Shown here: piece after piece, positions 1-8,320 of the stretch | How positions within the stretch are numbered: position 1 is the stretch's first letter | Layout of the letters: the number at the start of each line of letters is the position of its first letter | Source: Butyricimonas faecihominis | GTDB lineage: Bacteria; Bacteroidota; Bacteroidia; Bacteroidales; Marinifilaceae | Reading direction: 5' to 3' | NCBI RefSeq assembly: GCF_033096445.1 | Contig: NZ_AP028155.1 | Location: 1,741,880-1,805,879 of the forward strand | DNA length: 64,000 nt | Notes under the pieces: generated by a model | What the model saw: only the letters and a program-made list of their open reading frames with translations | What the model was told of the DNA's origin: nothing | Databases searched by the model: none | Program-made: the position numbers and the translations under genes

Positions 1-567
1 TCTAAATTTGAAGGTCGCTGCCTAGCCATTGACGAAATCCACAACGTGATCGACATACTCGAAAAAATAGAAAATGATGAACTCACGGACATCGATTTTC
101 TTGAATTACGAGCCTGCGACCACTCCTGCGCTGGCGGGGCGCTTGTCGTGAACAACCGGTTCCTGACCATCGAACGCCTGCGCAAACGGATGCAAGCCAG
201 CAAACACGAACAACAGCAACCCGATCTCGATGACATTCAAGAATACGAATCCTACCTTTTCAAGCAAGGCAAGCTCAGCGGGAAAATCCCACCGCGTTCC
301 ATCGAACAACTCGACGAGAATATGCTTGTCGCCATGGAAAAGATGGAAAAATTAAACCGCATCATGCACGTTCTCCCGCAAATCGACTGCGGGGCCTGCG
401 GAGCCCCGGCTTGCCACACGCTAGCAAGGGATGTCGTTCAGGGAAAGGCGAAACTCAATCAATGCGTATTCATGCAAAAACTCTTGTGCAACGAGGCCTT
501 GATGACACCGGAAGAATCCCTTGAACTTTCAGAAAAAACTTGGGGATTAAAAAGATTTGGAGAATAA
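1..567 (+). CDS. Fe-S protein with [Fe] hydrogenase large-subunit C-terminal-like domain, 3' part
   Basis: The reading frame is open from base 1, so this is the last 188 residues of a protein that begins upstream. Two cysteine motifs are visible: RACDHSCAGG, typical of the hydrogenase-like Fe-S accessory proteins, and CGACGAPACHTLARDVVQGK, a four-cysteine 4Fe-4S motif of the PF04060 type near the C terminus. Such proteins usually carry 4Fe-4S ferredoxin domains in the missing N-terminal part and occur beside PHP/DRTGG proteins and trimeric [FeFe]-hydrogenases, as here. It is probably a cytosolic electron carrier or sensor linked to the hydrogenase. No H-cluster motifs are visible in this part, so I do not call it a catalytic subunit. 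Confidence 0.75.
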   Translation, partial: SKFEGRCLAIDEIHNVIDILEKIENDELTDIDFLELRACDHSCAGGALVVNNRFLTIERLRKRMQASKHEQQQPDLDDIQEYESYLFKQGKLSGKIPPRSIEQLDENMLVAMEKMEKLNRIMHVLPQIDCGACGAPACHTLARDVVQGKAKLNQCVFMQKLLCNEALMTPEESLELSEKTWGLKRFGE

Positions 568-608
568 ACAAGATAAAATATATTCACGAAAACCACAAAC
601 TACAAATT

Positions 609-944
609 ATGACAGTACAAGAAATTGTTTCCCAGCTAAACCTCACGGTATGTTCCGGACAAGAAGGTTTACAACGAGAAGTTAAAGGCGGCTACACGTC
701 CGACTTGCTAAGTGACGTCATGGGACATGCCCAAGAAGGAGATATATGGGTCACCCTGCAAACACACAAAAACGTCATGGCCATTGCCTCCCTGAAAGAA
801 ATCGCGGCCATCATTCTGGTCAAAGGACACCTCCCGGAAGAAGATACGCTGGAAGAAAGCAATAACGAAAACATCCCTATTCTCTCCAGCCCGTTACAGA
901 CTTTCGAGATCACGGGACAATTGTACAAACTACTTCACCCGTAA
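609..944 (+). CDS. DRTGG-domain-like protein
   Basis: This 111-residue protein starts at ATG 609. The frame is also open upstream from a TTG at 540, but that would overlap the previous gene and adds residues unlike the family. The sequence MTVQEIVSQLNLTV followed by GGYTSDLLSDVMGHA and GDIWVTLQTHKNVMAIASL resembles stand-alone DRTGG-domain proteins, which sit beside hydrogenase genes in many anaerobes. The domain is thought to bind a ligand or nucleotide; no catalytic role is known. It lies 41 bp after the Fe-S protein and 11 bp before the PHP gene, so the three are probably co-transcribed. Function in hydrogenase control is inference from context only. Confidence 0.65.
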   Translation: MTVQEIVSQLNLTVCSGQEGLQREVKGGYTSDLLSDVMGHAQEGDIWVTLQTHKNVMAIASLKEIAAIILVKGHLPEEDTLEESNNENIPILSSPLQTFEITGQLYKLLHP

Positions 945-955
945 TCACGAATTCC

Positions 956-1666
956 ATGGAAATCCGGGCCGATCTACACATACACACCGTGCTGTCACCT
1001 TGCGGGGATCTCGACATGAGTCCCGCAAACATCATCGGTATGGCATTACAGAAAGGCCTGTCCCTCATCGGGATCTCCGACCATAACTCCACCCGGCAAG
1101 CCCCCGTGATCCAGCAACTGGGCGAACAACAAGGGCTACGGGTTCTTTGTGGGACGGAAGTCAACACGGCGGAAGAAGTTCACGCCCTCGCGTACTTCCC
1201 CACCTTGGAACGCCTTACCGCATTCCAGCACTTCCTTGATCTCCATCTCCCAGATATAAAAAACAACCCGGACAAATTCGGTTACCAAGTCGTCGTGGAT
1301 GCCGAAGAACAGATCACATACGAAGAAGAACGCCTCCTGATCACGGCCTTGGATGTCGATATAAACACGATCGAACGTACCGTCCATGCGCTGGACGGCA
1401 TCTTCATCCCGGCCCATATCGACAAATCTCGTTTCAGCATTCTCTCTCAACTCGGCTTCGTCCCCAAAGACTTGAAATGCGAGGCTCTTGAACTCAGTCC
1501 TCACACGACACGGGAACAATTTCTTCAACAGAACGCGTACCTGTCCGGATATAAATTTATCCGCTCTTCCGACGCGCATTACGTTGACGACATCGGTAAA
1601 GTTTTCACGAACCTCTCGCTACCGGACTTGTCATTCGATTCCATCCGGGCAGCCATCACCCGTTAA
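956..1666 (+). CDS. PHP-domain metal-dependent phosphoesterase
   Basis: This 236-residue protein has the metal-binding motifs of the PHP family in order: DLHIHT (residues 6-11), GISDHN (about 39-44), CGTEVN (about 61), IPAHID (about 150) and SSDAHY near the C terminus. The family cleaves phosphoester bonds with a cluster of up to three metal ions, but the substrate of this subgroup is unknown. Short PHP proteins in this position, next to DRTGG and Fe-S proteins and upstream of a trimeric [FeFe]-hydrogenase, are a recurrent arrangement in anaerobes. The product should be cytosolic, since no signal peptide or membrane segment is seen. Start chosen at ATG 956, 11 bp after the previous stop. Confidence 0.8.
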   Translation: MEIRADLHIHTVLSPCGDLDMSPANIIGMALQKGLSLIGISDHNSTRQAPVIQQLGEQQGLRVLCGTEVNTAEEVHALAYFPTLERLTAFQHFLDLHLPDIKNNPDKFGYQVVVDAEEQITYEEERLLITALDVDINTIERTVHALDGIFIPAHIDKSRFSILSQLGFVPKDLKCEALELSPHTTREQFLQQNAYLSGYKFIRSSDAHYVDDIGKVFTNLSLPDLSFDSIRAAITR

Positions 1667-1684
1667 TTTAAAATTTGCAGGATT

Positions 1685-2479
1685 ATGTTTTTAGACACCA
1701 TGTCACCGGAAGCCATCATCAAAGAGGCAAGACGCGATACCACCGCAATTCTGAACAAGAGGGATTTCTTCATCAACACGCATCGCCGGGAAATCTTGTT
1801 CGCCAAGAAATTTCCCGTATCATTTCAAATCGAGTGGAAATCCCCCCTCACGCACAACCAATGGCATATCATCATCGCATGTAACAACAAAAAAGAACGG
1901 GAAAACCCGGACGTTTACTATTACTCCACTTACGAGACTTACAGAGGCGCCGGCATCATATTCCCCGTTTACAACATGAGAACCGAAGAACTCGTTTTCA
2001 GTAGGTACACGGGACATTTTTTCAGTCGTTACCGCACACGCCACCTAGTACCCAATAATCTCTACACGCCCGGTATGGACGTGATCCGGCATTACGTGGA
2101 TCACAACAGTAACTATTTTTACCCGCAAACCGACGCGGAAAAAAAATTCACATGCTGCCTCACAGACGGCATTGCTCTAGGAATTTGCGAGAAAGGTCTC
2201 GACACTTTCCGCACTTTCATCTCACACGATATGCTGTTCAAAATACAAGAGAGAGTCCTCCATTCCAGCATCGAACACCAACGTCTTCTCGATGATTTCA
2301 TCAACGACAAACTCCCTGCCTCCTATCAAGAATACAACCTCCAAGGAAGAGTGGGAAGAATTGCCGGACCGGAACCCGCCCCCAAACTATCACTCGACGA
2401 CGTGAAAGATTTATTAAAAAACAAACCCAAAATCCCCCTCTTCTCCCCTCCTTGTGGAAAAATCGAGCTGGAAGACTAA
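1685..2479 (+). CDS. Conserved-looking protein of unknown function
   Basis: I do not recognise this 264-residue protein. It is soluble and rich in aromatic residues (for example VYYYSTYETYRG, HFFSRYRTRH), with an acidic-basic mixed C terminus rich in proline. It has no signal peptide, membrane segment or metal motif that I can name. It follows the PHP gene by 18 bp on the same strand, so it is probably the last gene of that group; an alternative start lies at ATG 1700. Codon use and base composition match its neighbours, which argues for a real gene. No function is proposed. Confidence 0.6.
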   Translation: MFLDTMSPEAIIKEARRDTTAILNKRDFFINTHRREILFAKKFPVSFQIEWKSPLTHNQWHIIIACNNKKERENPDVYYYSTYETYRGAGIIFPVYNMRTEELVFSRYTGHFFSRYRTRHLVPNNLYTPGMDVIRHYVDHNSNYFYPQTDAEKKFTCCLTDGIALGICEKGLDTFRTFISHDMLFKIQERVLHSSIEHQRLLDDFINDKLPASYQEYNLQGRVGRIAGPEPAPKLSLDDVKDLLKNKPKIPLFSPPCGKIELED

Positions 2480-2590
2480 AAAAGGGAAATAACCACCCGG
2501 GATTATTATAGCTTATATCCCCGCAAATCAATGTTTTTTCCCCCTTGTAGGGTCACGGTTACTAGGCTGTTGGGCGCCTGTTAGGCGCCA

Positions 2591-2623
2591 TCGCCCGATT
2601 GTCGCCCGATTGTCGCCCGATTA
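2591..2623. repeat. Three tandem copies of an 11-bp word
   Basis: The unit tcgcccgattg occurs three times in a row (2591-2601, 2602-2612, 2613-2623, the last ending in a). It follows directly on the GGCGCC pair. No function is assigned. Confidence 0.85.
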
Positions 2624-2837
2624 TAGCCGCCATTTTAAGAGAGTTTAAGCAAATATAACACATTCCGAATTTAAAGCATAACAGCCAACAACAAAACTAC
2701 TTACACAAAATCATAGCACATCACCTAATTACATCCCCGATAAATCGGTAGGATTAGGGTTTACTTATCGACAAACACGTAAACAAATAAATACCGGATT
2801 AGCCTGAAACAAATAGAATTTTCCCCTCTTTTTAAAG

Positions 2838-3012
2838 AATCAATAAACGAACGTTTTATTATATTGAAATGCTGACCATCAATAAAATGGAGAATGTCAA
2901 TGTTCGATTTGCTTTCTATCTGATCGATAGAATATTAAAAAATAAGCAATATTGATTTGATTTAGTAAAAAATACCTATATTTGTGATGTTAATAAACGT
3001 TCATTTTTTGAC
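2838..3012. repeat. Imperfect inverted repeat enclosing a promoter-like box
   Basis: The left arm read on the minus strand (about 2864-2838) and the right arm read on the plus strand (about 2988-3010) share TAATAA(A)ACGTTC followed by rTTTwTTGA, with a 1-base gap and two mismatches. The arms are about 125 bp apart and enclose the box at 2977-2984. The left arm contains AAACGTTCGT on the minus strand. Confidence 0.45.
2977..2984 (+). promoter_or_regulatory. Bacteroidetes-type -7 box for the receiver gene
   Basis: TATATTTG matches TAnnTTTG and lies 45 bp before the start codon at 3030. A TTTG at 2956-2959 is 17 bp upstream, slightly short of the usual 19-21 spacing. Confidence 0.5.
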
Positions 3013-3029
3013 ACGAAGAACAAACTCCT

Positions 3030-3407
3030 ATGGATAGTCAGAACACATTGCCAATCAATAAATTACTCGTTGCCGAAGACAACGAAAGTAATTTTCTTTT
3101 AGTCATGACTATTCTAAAAAGAGACTACCAAATCATTCATGCCCTCGACGGCTTGGAGGCCATTCAAAAATACCGGCAGTACAGCCCGGACGCCATCCTT
3201 ATGGATCTTAAAATGCCAAACATGGATGGGTTGGAAGCCACCCGTGAAATCCGGAAGTTAAACACTTGTATCCCCATCATCGTCGTGAGCGCTTTCGCCT
3301 TCGACAGTGACAAGCAAGAGGCAAGCGCAGCCGGTTGCACAGACTATCTTACGAAACCAATCGACGCTCGTTTATTAAAAGAAACTCTAAAGAAATACCT
3401 TTCCTAA
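3030..3407 (+). CDS. Single-domain response regulator (CheY-like receiver)
   Basis: This 125-residue protein is only a receiver domain. The acidic pocket is AED (residues 15-17), the phospho-acceptor is D59 in LMDLKMP, the switch residue lies in VVSAFAF and the conserved lysine is K109 in LTKP. It has no output domain, so it must act by protein contact or as a phosphate sink. It strongly resembles the receiver domain at the C terminus of the hybrid kinase encoded at 10140-11822 (shared AFAFxxDxxxAxAAGC pattern), which suggests a common origin or a partner kinase of that type. It stands alone, with its own promoter-like box, between the PHP gene group and the hydrogenase operon. Confidence 0.85.
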   Translation: MDSQNTLPINKLLVAEDNESNFLLVMTILKRDYQIIHALDGLEAIQKYRQYSPDAILMDLKMPNMDGLEATREIRKLNTCIPIIVVSAFAFDSDKQEASAAGCTDYLTKPIDARLLKETLKKYLS

Positions 3408-3537
3408 AAAGGAAACAAAATTCGCACGAAATAGATCTATTTTTCGATATACGAATCACAAAAATCAACGAATTACAATACAGAATAATTTCTACATTAG
3501 AAACAATCTATATAATACCAAGTTGATAATAAATCTC

Positions 3538-3567
3538 TTGTTTCTATTGATAAATTAATTATATTTG
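3538..3567 (+). promoter_or_regulatory. Promoter of the hydrogenase operon
   Basis: TTG at 3538-3540, a 19-bp spacer and TATATTTG at 3560-3567 fit the Bacteroidetes consensus. The first gene of the operon starts at 3675, which leaves a leader of roughly 100 bases. Confidence 0.6.
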
Positions 3568-3674
3568 GAACGTTTTTTCATGCGATTGAAATTAAATCAT
3601 CGGGAAAAGATAAAAACTATAAGAATGTGTGCTTCTCATTCAAGAAAAAATAGAGTAATTAATACAGGTATTGA

Positions 3675-4223
3675 ATGCAAACGTTATCGGACCATATCCT
3701 AGATATCGCCCAAAACTCGATACGAGCCCAAGCCTCTCGTGTTGAGATTGATCTGCAAGAGAATGCAACCGAAGATTCTCTTGTCATCACGATCAAAGAT
3801 AACGGATGTGGCATGGACGAAGCCACCGTCGTCAAAGTGACCGATCCTTTTTTCACGAGTAGAACCGTGCGTAAAGTCGGGCTGGGCATTCCTCTATTCA
3901 AACAGAATGCAGAAGCAACAGGGGGAAACTTGAAAATAGAATCAAAAACGGGAGAAGGAACCATTATTGAGGCGAAATTCGGCCTTTCCCACTGGGACAG
4001 ACCACCCATGGGTGATATTGCCGGAAGTATCGTCATTCTCGTATCGGCAAATCCCGAAATTGACTTTATTTACCGTCATTCGACGGAAAAAGGGGAATAC
4101 ACATTCGATACTAACGAAGTGAAAGAAATACTGGAGGGTGTACCTCTCAATGACCCGGAAATCGTTATGGCATTGAGACAAATGATCCGGGAAAACATAA
4201 AAGAGATTACACAAACAAGTTAA
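3675..4223 (+). CDS. GHKL-type ATP-binding protein (histidine-kinase-like ATPase domain)
   Basis: This 182-residue protein is a lone HATPase_c domain. The N box is AQNSIRA (residues 11-17), the G1 box DNGCGM (about 42-47) and the G2 region KVGLGIPLF (about 65-73). There is no dimerisation/histidine domain, membrane segment or receiver, so it cannot work as a normal sensor kinase. The residues after about 120 form a small extra C-terminal region. Similar anti-sigma-factor-like ATPases are a regular member of trimeric [FeFe]-hydrogenase operons. It is the first gene of the operon, 25 bp ahead of the 2Fe-2S gene. A role in regulating or assembling the hydrogenase is inference. Confidence 0.8.
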   Translation: MQTLSDHILDIAQNSIRAQASRVEIDLQENATEDSLVITIKDNGCGMDEATVVKVTDPFFTSRTVRKVGLGIPLFKQNAEATGGNLKIESKTGEGTIIEAKFGLSHWDRPPMGDIAGSIVILVSANPEIDFIYRHSTEKGEYTFDTNEVKEILEGVPLNDPEIVMALRQMIRENIKEITQTS

Positions 4224-4248
4224 AACAAAATAACCTTAATCATTTTAT

Positions 4249-4638
4249 ATGGAAAAAATCAAATCACTCGCGGACCTCAAACGCATCAAAGAAAACGTGC
4301 AGACGAAGATTGATCTTCGGGAGAAAAGTGAACAGGTTGAAAGCCTGATCCAGATTAAAGTGGCTATGGCAACTTGCGGAATCGCCGCGGGTAGTAAGGA
4401 CACCATGAACTACTTTATCGAAAATCTTGAGAAAAACGGGATTGCTGCCGTGGTTACACAAACGGGATGCATGGGGTACTGTTACGCGGAACCGACCGTG
4501 GAAATCACAAAACCGGGGAAAGACCCGATCGTGTTCGGACATGTAACGACCGAAAGAGCCGAAGAAATCATTCAGAAATACCTGAAGAATGACGAGCTCG
4601 TGGCCGACATCATTCCGGTAAATTTTGAAACAATCTAA
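4249..4638 (+). CDS. Thioredoxin-like [2Fe-2S] ferredoxin (HndB-like)
   Basis: This 129-residue protein has the pattern of the small thioredoxin-fold 2Fe-2S proteins of bifurcating hydrogenases: MATCGIAAGS (C43) and TGCMGYCYAEP (C74, C78). Only these three cysteines line up with the usual cluster site, as is common in HndB relatives, so cluster binding here is less certain than in HydB and HydC. The N-terminal 30 residues are a charged helix. It probably passes electrons or helps assembly within the hydrogenase complex. It lies between the GHKL ATPase gene and hydB, matching the hnd-type operon layout. Confidence 0.8.
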   Translation: MEKIKSLADLKRIKENVQTKIDLREKSEQVESLIQIKVAMATCGIAAGSKDTMNYFIENLEKNGIAAVVTQTGCMGYCYAEPTVEITKPGKDPIVFGHVTTERAEEIIQKYLKNDELVADIIPVNFETI

Positions 4639-4682
4639 AACAAAAAAGGACAGCTAGAACAACTAATCAAAACCTTGAATCT

Positions 4683-6473
4683 ATGAGTTATAAAATGCAT
4701 ATCCTCGTTTGTGGTGGAACGGGATGTAGAGCATCTGCCAGTCACCAGATTATTACCAGACTGGAAGAATGTTTAAAAGAGAAAAACCTAGAAGACGAAG
4801 TTCAGGTCATCGCAACCGGTTGTTTCGGTTTCTGTGAAAAAGGACCGATCGTGAAAATCATGCCTGACAACACCTTCTACGTACAGGTTAAGCCGGATGA
4901 CGCCGAGGAAATTGTAAACGAACATGTTATCAAAGGACGGAAAGTCGAAAGATTATTATATAAAGATCCGGAAAAGAAAGAAGCGGTAAGCGACTCTAAA
5001 CACATGGGTTTCTACAAGAAACAACTGCGGATCGCTTTGCGTAACTGCGGATTCATCGACCCGGAAAATATTGAAGAATACATCGCACGTGAAGGATATT
5101 CCGCACTAGCGAAATGTATCACCGAGATGAAACCGGAAGAAGTGATCAACGAGATCAAATTATCCGGACTTCGCGGTCGTGGAGGCGGTGGATTCCCTAC
5201 CGGCTTAAAATGGGAATTCGCGAGTAAATACCAAGCAGATCAGAAATACGTGGTTTGTAATGCCGACGAGGGAGACCCGGGAGCATTCATGGACCGTTCC
5301 ATCATGGAAGGCGACCCGCATTCAGTGATTGAGGCCATGGCCATCTGCGGGTACAGTATCGGGGCAACCAAAGGGTTGGTTTACATCCGTGCCGAATACC
5401 CGCTTGCCATTCAACGCCTGAAAACAGCCATCCACCAAGCCGAAGAATTCGGTTTACTGGGTGAAAATATCTTCGGAACCGATTTTTCTTTCAATATCGA
5501 ACTACGCTACGGGGCTGGAGCTTTCGTTTGCGGCGAGGAAACAGCATTGATCCACTCCATGGAAGGACACCGCGGAGAACCCACGATGAAACCCCCCTTT
5601 CCGGCAGAATCAGGTTACCTGAATCGCCCGACCAACGTGAACAACGTGGAAACCCTAGCTAATATCCCGGCTATCATCATGAAGGGGGCTAACTGGTTCA
5701 ACAAAATCGGAACCGAACGCTCCAAGGGAACCAAGGTATTCGCCCTTGCCGGAAAAATCAATAACGTGGGCCTGATCGAGGTTCCCATGGGAACTACCCT
5801 TCGTGAAGTAATTTACGAGATCGGTGGCGGTATCAAGAACGGTAAAAAATTCAAAGCGGTGCAAACCGGGGGACCTTCCGGCGGTTGCTTGACCGAGAAA
5901 CACTTGGATGTACCGATCGATTTCGATAACCTTCTGGCATCCGGTTCCATGATGGGTTCCGGTGGTATGATCGTGATGGACGAGGACGACTGTATGGTAT
6001 CCGTTGCCAAATTCTATCTCGAATTCACGGTGGAAGAATCCTGCGGTAAATGTACACCTTGTCGTATCGGTAATAAACGCCTGCACGACATTCTGGAAAA
6101 AATCACCCAAGGTAAGGGAACCATGGAAGACCTGGATATGTTGAAAAACCTGAGTCGCGTGATCAAAGATACCGCTCTTTGTGGTTTAGGACAAACTTCC
6201 CCTAACCCGATATTGTCAACGATAGACAACTTCTACGACGAGTACCTAGCGCATATCAAGGACAAGAAGTGTCCGGCAGGGAAATGTAAAGCATTACTGA
6301 TGTACCACATTGATCCGGAACTCTGTATCGGATGCGGACTCTGCGCCCGCAACTGCCCGGTAGACGCTATCGTCGGAGAACGTAAAGAACCGCATTTCAT
6401 CAACACGGCAAAATGTATCAAGTGTGGAGCTTGTATGGAGAAATGTAAGTTCAAAGCAGTAAGCACGAGATAA
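4683..6473 (+). CDS. hydB: [FeFe]-hydrogenase beta subunit, NuoF-like NAD(P)H/FMN subunit
   Basis: This 596-residue protein has three parts. Residues 1-90 form a thioredoxin-like 2Fe-2S domain (C10, C15, C47, C51). The central NuoF module has the FMN/NADH-binding motif GLRGRGGGGFPTGLKWE at 162-178 and the 4Fe-4S motif SCGKCTPCRIG in its C-terminal region. The tail carries two 4Fe-4S ferredoxin motifs (CIGCGLCARNCP and CIKCGACMEKC). This is the architecture of HydB/HndC, which holds the FMN where NAD(H) and ferredoxin electrons meet in electron bifurcation. The neighbours hydA and hydC complete a trimer. The product is cytosolic. NAD rather than NADP specificity cannot be read from the sequence by eye. 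Confidence 0.93.
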   Translation: MSYKMHILVCGGTGCRASASHQIITRLEECLKEKNLEDEVQVIATGCFGFCEKGPIVKIMPDNTFYVQVKPDDAEEIVNEHVIKGRKVERLLYKDPEKKEAVSDSKHMGFYKKQLRIALRNCGFIDPENIEEYIAREGYSALAKCITEMKPEEVINEIKLSGLRGRGGGGFPTGLKWEFASKYQADQKYVVCNADEGDPGAFMDRSIMEGDPHSVIEAMAICGYSIGATKGLVYIRAEYPLAIQRLKTAIHQAEEFGLLGENIFGTDFSFNIELRYGAGAFVCGEETALIHSMEGHRGEPTMKPPFPAESGYLNRPTNVNNVETLANIPAIIMKGANWFNKIGTERSKGTKVFALAGKINNVGLIEVPMGTTLREVIYEIGGGIKNGKKFKAVQTGGPSGGCLTEKHLDVPIDFDNLLASGSMMGSGGMIVMDEDDCMVSVAKFYLEFTVEESCGKCTPCRIGNKRLHDILEKITQGKGTMEDLDMLKNLSRVIKDTALCGLGQTSPNPILSTIDNFYDEYLAHIKDKKCPAGKCKALLMYHIDPELCIGCGLCARNCPVDAIVGERKEPHFINTAKCIKCGACMEKCKFKAVSTR

Positions 6474-6499
6474 TTTAAAATTTAGAATTTAAAATTTAG
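6472..6499. repeat. Tandem 14-bp A/T-rich word between hydB and hydA
   Basis: The word aatttaaaatttag occurs twice in a row, starting inside the hydB stop codon. The same wording appears in other gaps of the window, so it looks like a dispersed intergenic repeat and not chance. Confidence 0.7.
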
Positions 6500-6530
6500 A
6501 ATTGCTTCGGCAGTTGAGGAAGTTTTTATT

Positions 6531-8303
6531 ATGAACGAGAATATTACACTAAAAATAGATAACCGAGAGATCAGCGTTCCCAAGGGAACCACGATTCTTG
6601 AAGCAGCCCGGGACATGGGTATCGACATACCTACCCTTTGCTACATGAACCTGAAGGATTTGTGCATCAAAAACGCCCCGGCATCCTGCCGTCTCTGCGT
6701 GGTTGAGGTTGAAGGCAGGAAGAACCTGGCTCCCTCATGTGCCACTCGCTGCGAGAACGGTATGAATGTACACACGAACACGATTCGGGTACTGAACGCC
6801 CGCAGGACCGTGTTGGAACTCATGTTGTCCGACCACCCGTCAGACTGTCTGGTGTGCGCCAAATCCGGTAATTGCGAATTGCAATCCGTAGCCATCAAAC
6901 TGGGTATCCGGGAAATTCCTTTCGAGGGAGAGAAAACAGAATTCAGAGTTGACCTGTCCCCTTCTATCCGCCGGGATGCCACGAAATGTATTTATTGCCG
7001 TCGTTGCGAAATGATGTGTAATGAAGTGCAGACTGTGGGTGCGTTGAGTGCCATTAACCGGGGATTCAGCTCTGTCGTAATGCCCGCGTTCGACCAGTCA
7101 TTGCAGGATTCCGAATGTACTTTCTGCGGACAGTGCGTTGCCGTATGTCCCGTGGGAGCCTTGACGGAACTGGATCACACGAACCGCCTGATCAAAGATT
7201 TAGCCGATCCAGACAAGACCGTGATCGTGCAAACCGCCCCGGCCGTTCGTGCCGCCTTGGGTGAAGAGTTCGCTCTTCCGGCAGGTACTTCCGTTACCGG
7301 GAAAATGGTGGCCGCTTTACGCAAACTGGGTTTTGCCAAGGTATTCGACACCGACTTCGCAGCCGACTTGACCATCATGGAGGAAGGCACCGAATTACTG
7401 GGTCGTTTGGGAGCATTCCTGAATGGTGACAAATCGGTGAAATTACCGATCATCACCTCTTGCTGCCCGGGTTGGGTGAATTTCTTCGAGAAACAATTCC
7501 CGGACTTACTGGATATGCCGTCAAGCGCCCGTTCTCCACAACAGATGTTCGGGTCAATCGCCAAGACATATTGGGCAGAGAAAATGGGTATCAAACGTGA
7601 AAACCTCATCGTGGTATCCGTGATGCCTTGTCTGGCCAAAAAATTCGAGTGCGAAAGAGACGAGTTCAAGACCAACGGGGACCCGGATGTAAATTACTCC
7701 ATCTCCACCCGTGAGTTGGCCGCGTTGATCAAACAGACCAATATCAATTTCATGCAACTGGAAGACGAAGACTTCGACGCACCGCTGGGAGAATCCACGG
7801 GTGCTGCCGTGATCTTTGGGGCAACCGGAGGCGTGATGGAAGCCGCCTTACGTACGGCTTACGAAATCCACACGGGTAAAACCTTGGATAACGTGAACTT
7901 TGAAGGTGTCAGAGGTATCGAGAATCTGAAAGAAGCCACGATCGATGTCGACGGATTCGAATTGAAAGTAGCCGTGGCACACGGTTTAGGAAATGCCCGC
8001 AAGCTCATGAACGAAATCAGAGCCGGCAAATCCAAATACCATGCTATCGAGATTATGGCCTGCCCCGGTGGATGTATCGGTGGTGGAGGTCAGCCCTTGC
8101 ACCATGGAGATTCTTCTTTGTTGAAAGCACGTACACGGGCTCTCTACACGGAAGACAGCGAAAAATCGCTCCGGAAATCCCACCAGAACCCGTACATCAT
8201 CTCGTTGTACGAAGAGTTCTTGGGCAAACCCATGAGCGAAAGAGCCCATCATTTGCTGCATACGTGCTACTTTAACAGAGGAAAAGAGATTATTGAACAA
8301 TAA
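6531..8303 (+). CDS. hydA: [FeFe]-hydrogenase catalytic subunit
   Basis: This 590-residue protein carries, in order, an N-terminal 2Fe-2S domain (C37, C53, C56, C70), a His-Cys 4Fe-4S site (H102, C106, C109, C115), two 4Fe-4S ferredoxin motifs (C153-C163 and C196-C206) and the H-cluster domain. The three H-cluster signatures are complete: TSCCPGW with C311/C312, MPCLAKKFEC with C367, and ACPGGCIGGGGQP with C511/C515. By comparison with clostridial enzymes C311 would be the proton-relay cysteine and C312, C367, C511 and C515 the ligands. A small-subunit-like region follows to the C terminus. With HydB and HydC this indicates a cytosolic bifurcating hydrogenase that makes or uses H2. No Tat signal is present. 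Confidence 0.96.
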   Translation: MNENITLKIDNREISVPKGTTILEAARDMGIDIPTLCYMNLKDLCIKNAPASCRLCVVEVEGRKNLAPSCATRCENGMNVHTNTIRVLNARRTVLELMLSDHPSDCLVCAKSGNCELQSVAIKLGIREIPFEGEKTEFRVDLSPSIRRDATKCIYCRRCEMMCNEVQTVGALSAINRGFSSVVMPAFDQSLQDSECTFCGQCVAVCPVGALTELDHTNRLIKDLADPDKTVIVQTAPAVRAALGEEFALPAGTSVTGKMVAALRKLGFAKVFDTDFAADLTIMEEGTELLGRLGAFLNGDKSVKLPIITSCCPGWVNFFEKQFPDLLDMPSSARSPQQMFGSIAKTYWAEKMGIKRENLIVVSVMPCLAKKFECERDEFKTNGDPDVNYSISTRELAALIKQTNINFMQLEDEDFDAPLGESTGAAVIFGATGGVMEAALRTAYEIHTGKTLDNVNFEGVRGIENLKEATIDVDGFELKVAVAHGLGNARKLMNEIRAGKSKYHAIEIMACPGGCIGGGGQPLHHGDSSLLKARTRALYTEDSEKSLRKSHQNPYIISLYEEFLGKPMSERAHHLLHTCYFNRGKEIIEQ

Positions 8304-8320
8304 TATTCGAAGTTATCATT

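Larger units (their letters stand above)
2480..3029. other. 550-bp non-coding gap with short repeats
   Basis: No credible gene is seen here. The left part holds a GGCGCC-N5-GGCGCC element (about 2573-2589) and three 11-bp tandem repeats just after it; the right part is AT-rich and holds an imperfect inverted repeat around a promoter-like box, listed separately. Confidence 0.6.

Noticed and set aside
1-567. Second catalytic [FeFe]-hydrogenase
   Set aside because: The visible part has Fe-S motifs of accessory proteins but none of the three H-cluster signatures; the N-terminal part is outside the window.
2591-2623. CRISPR or iteron array
   Set aside because: Three 11-bp units directly abut with no spacers; too short for either.
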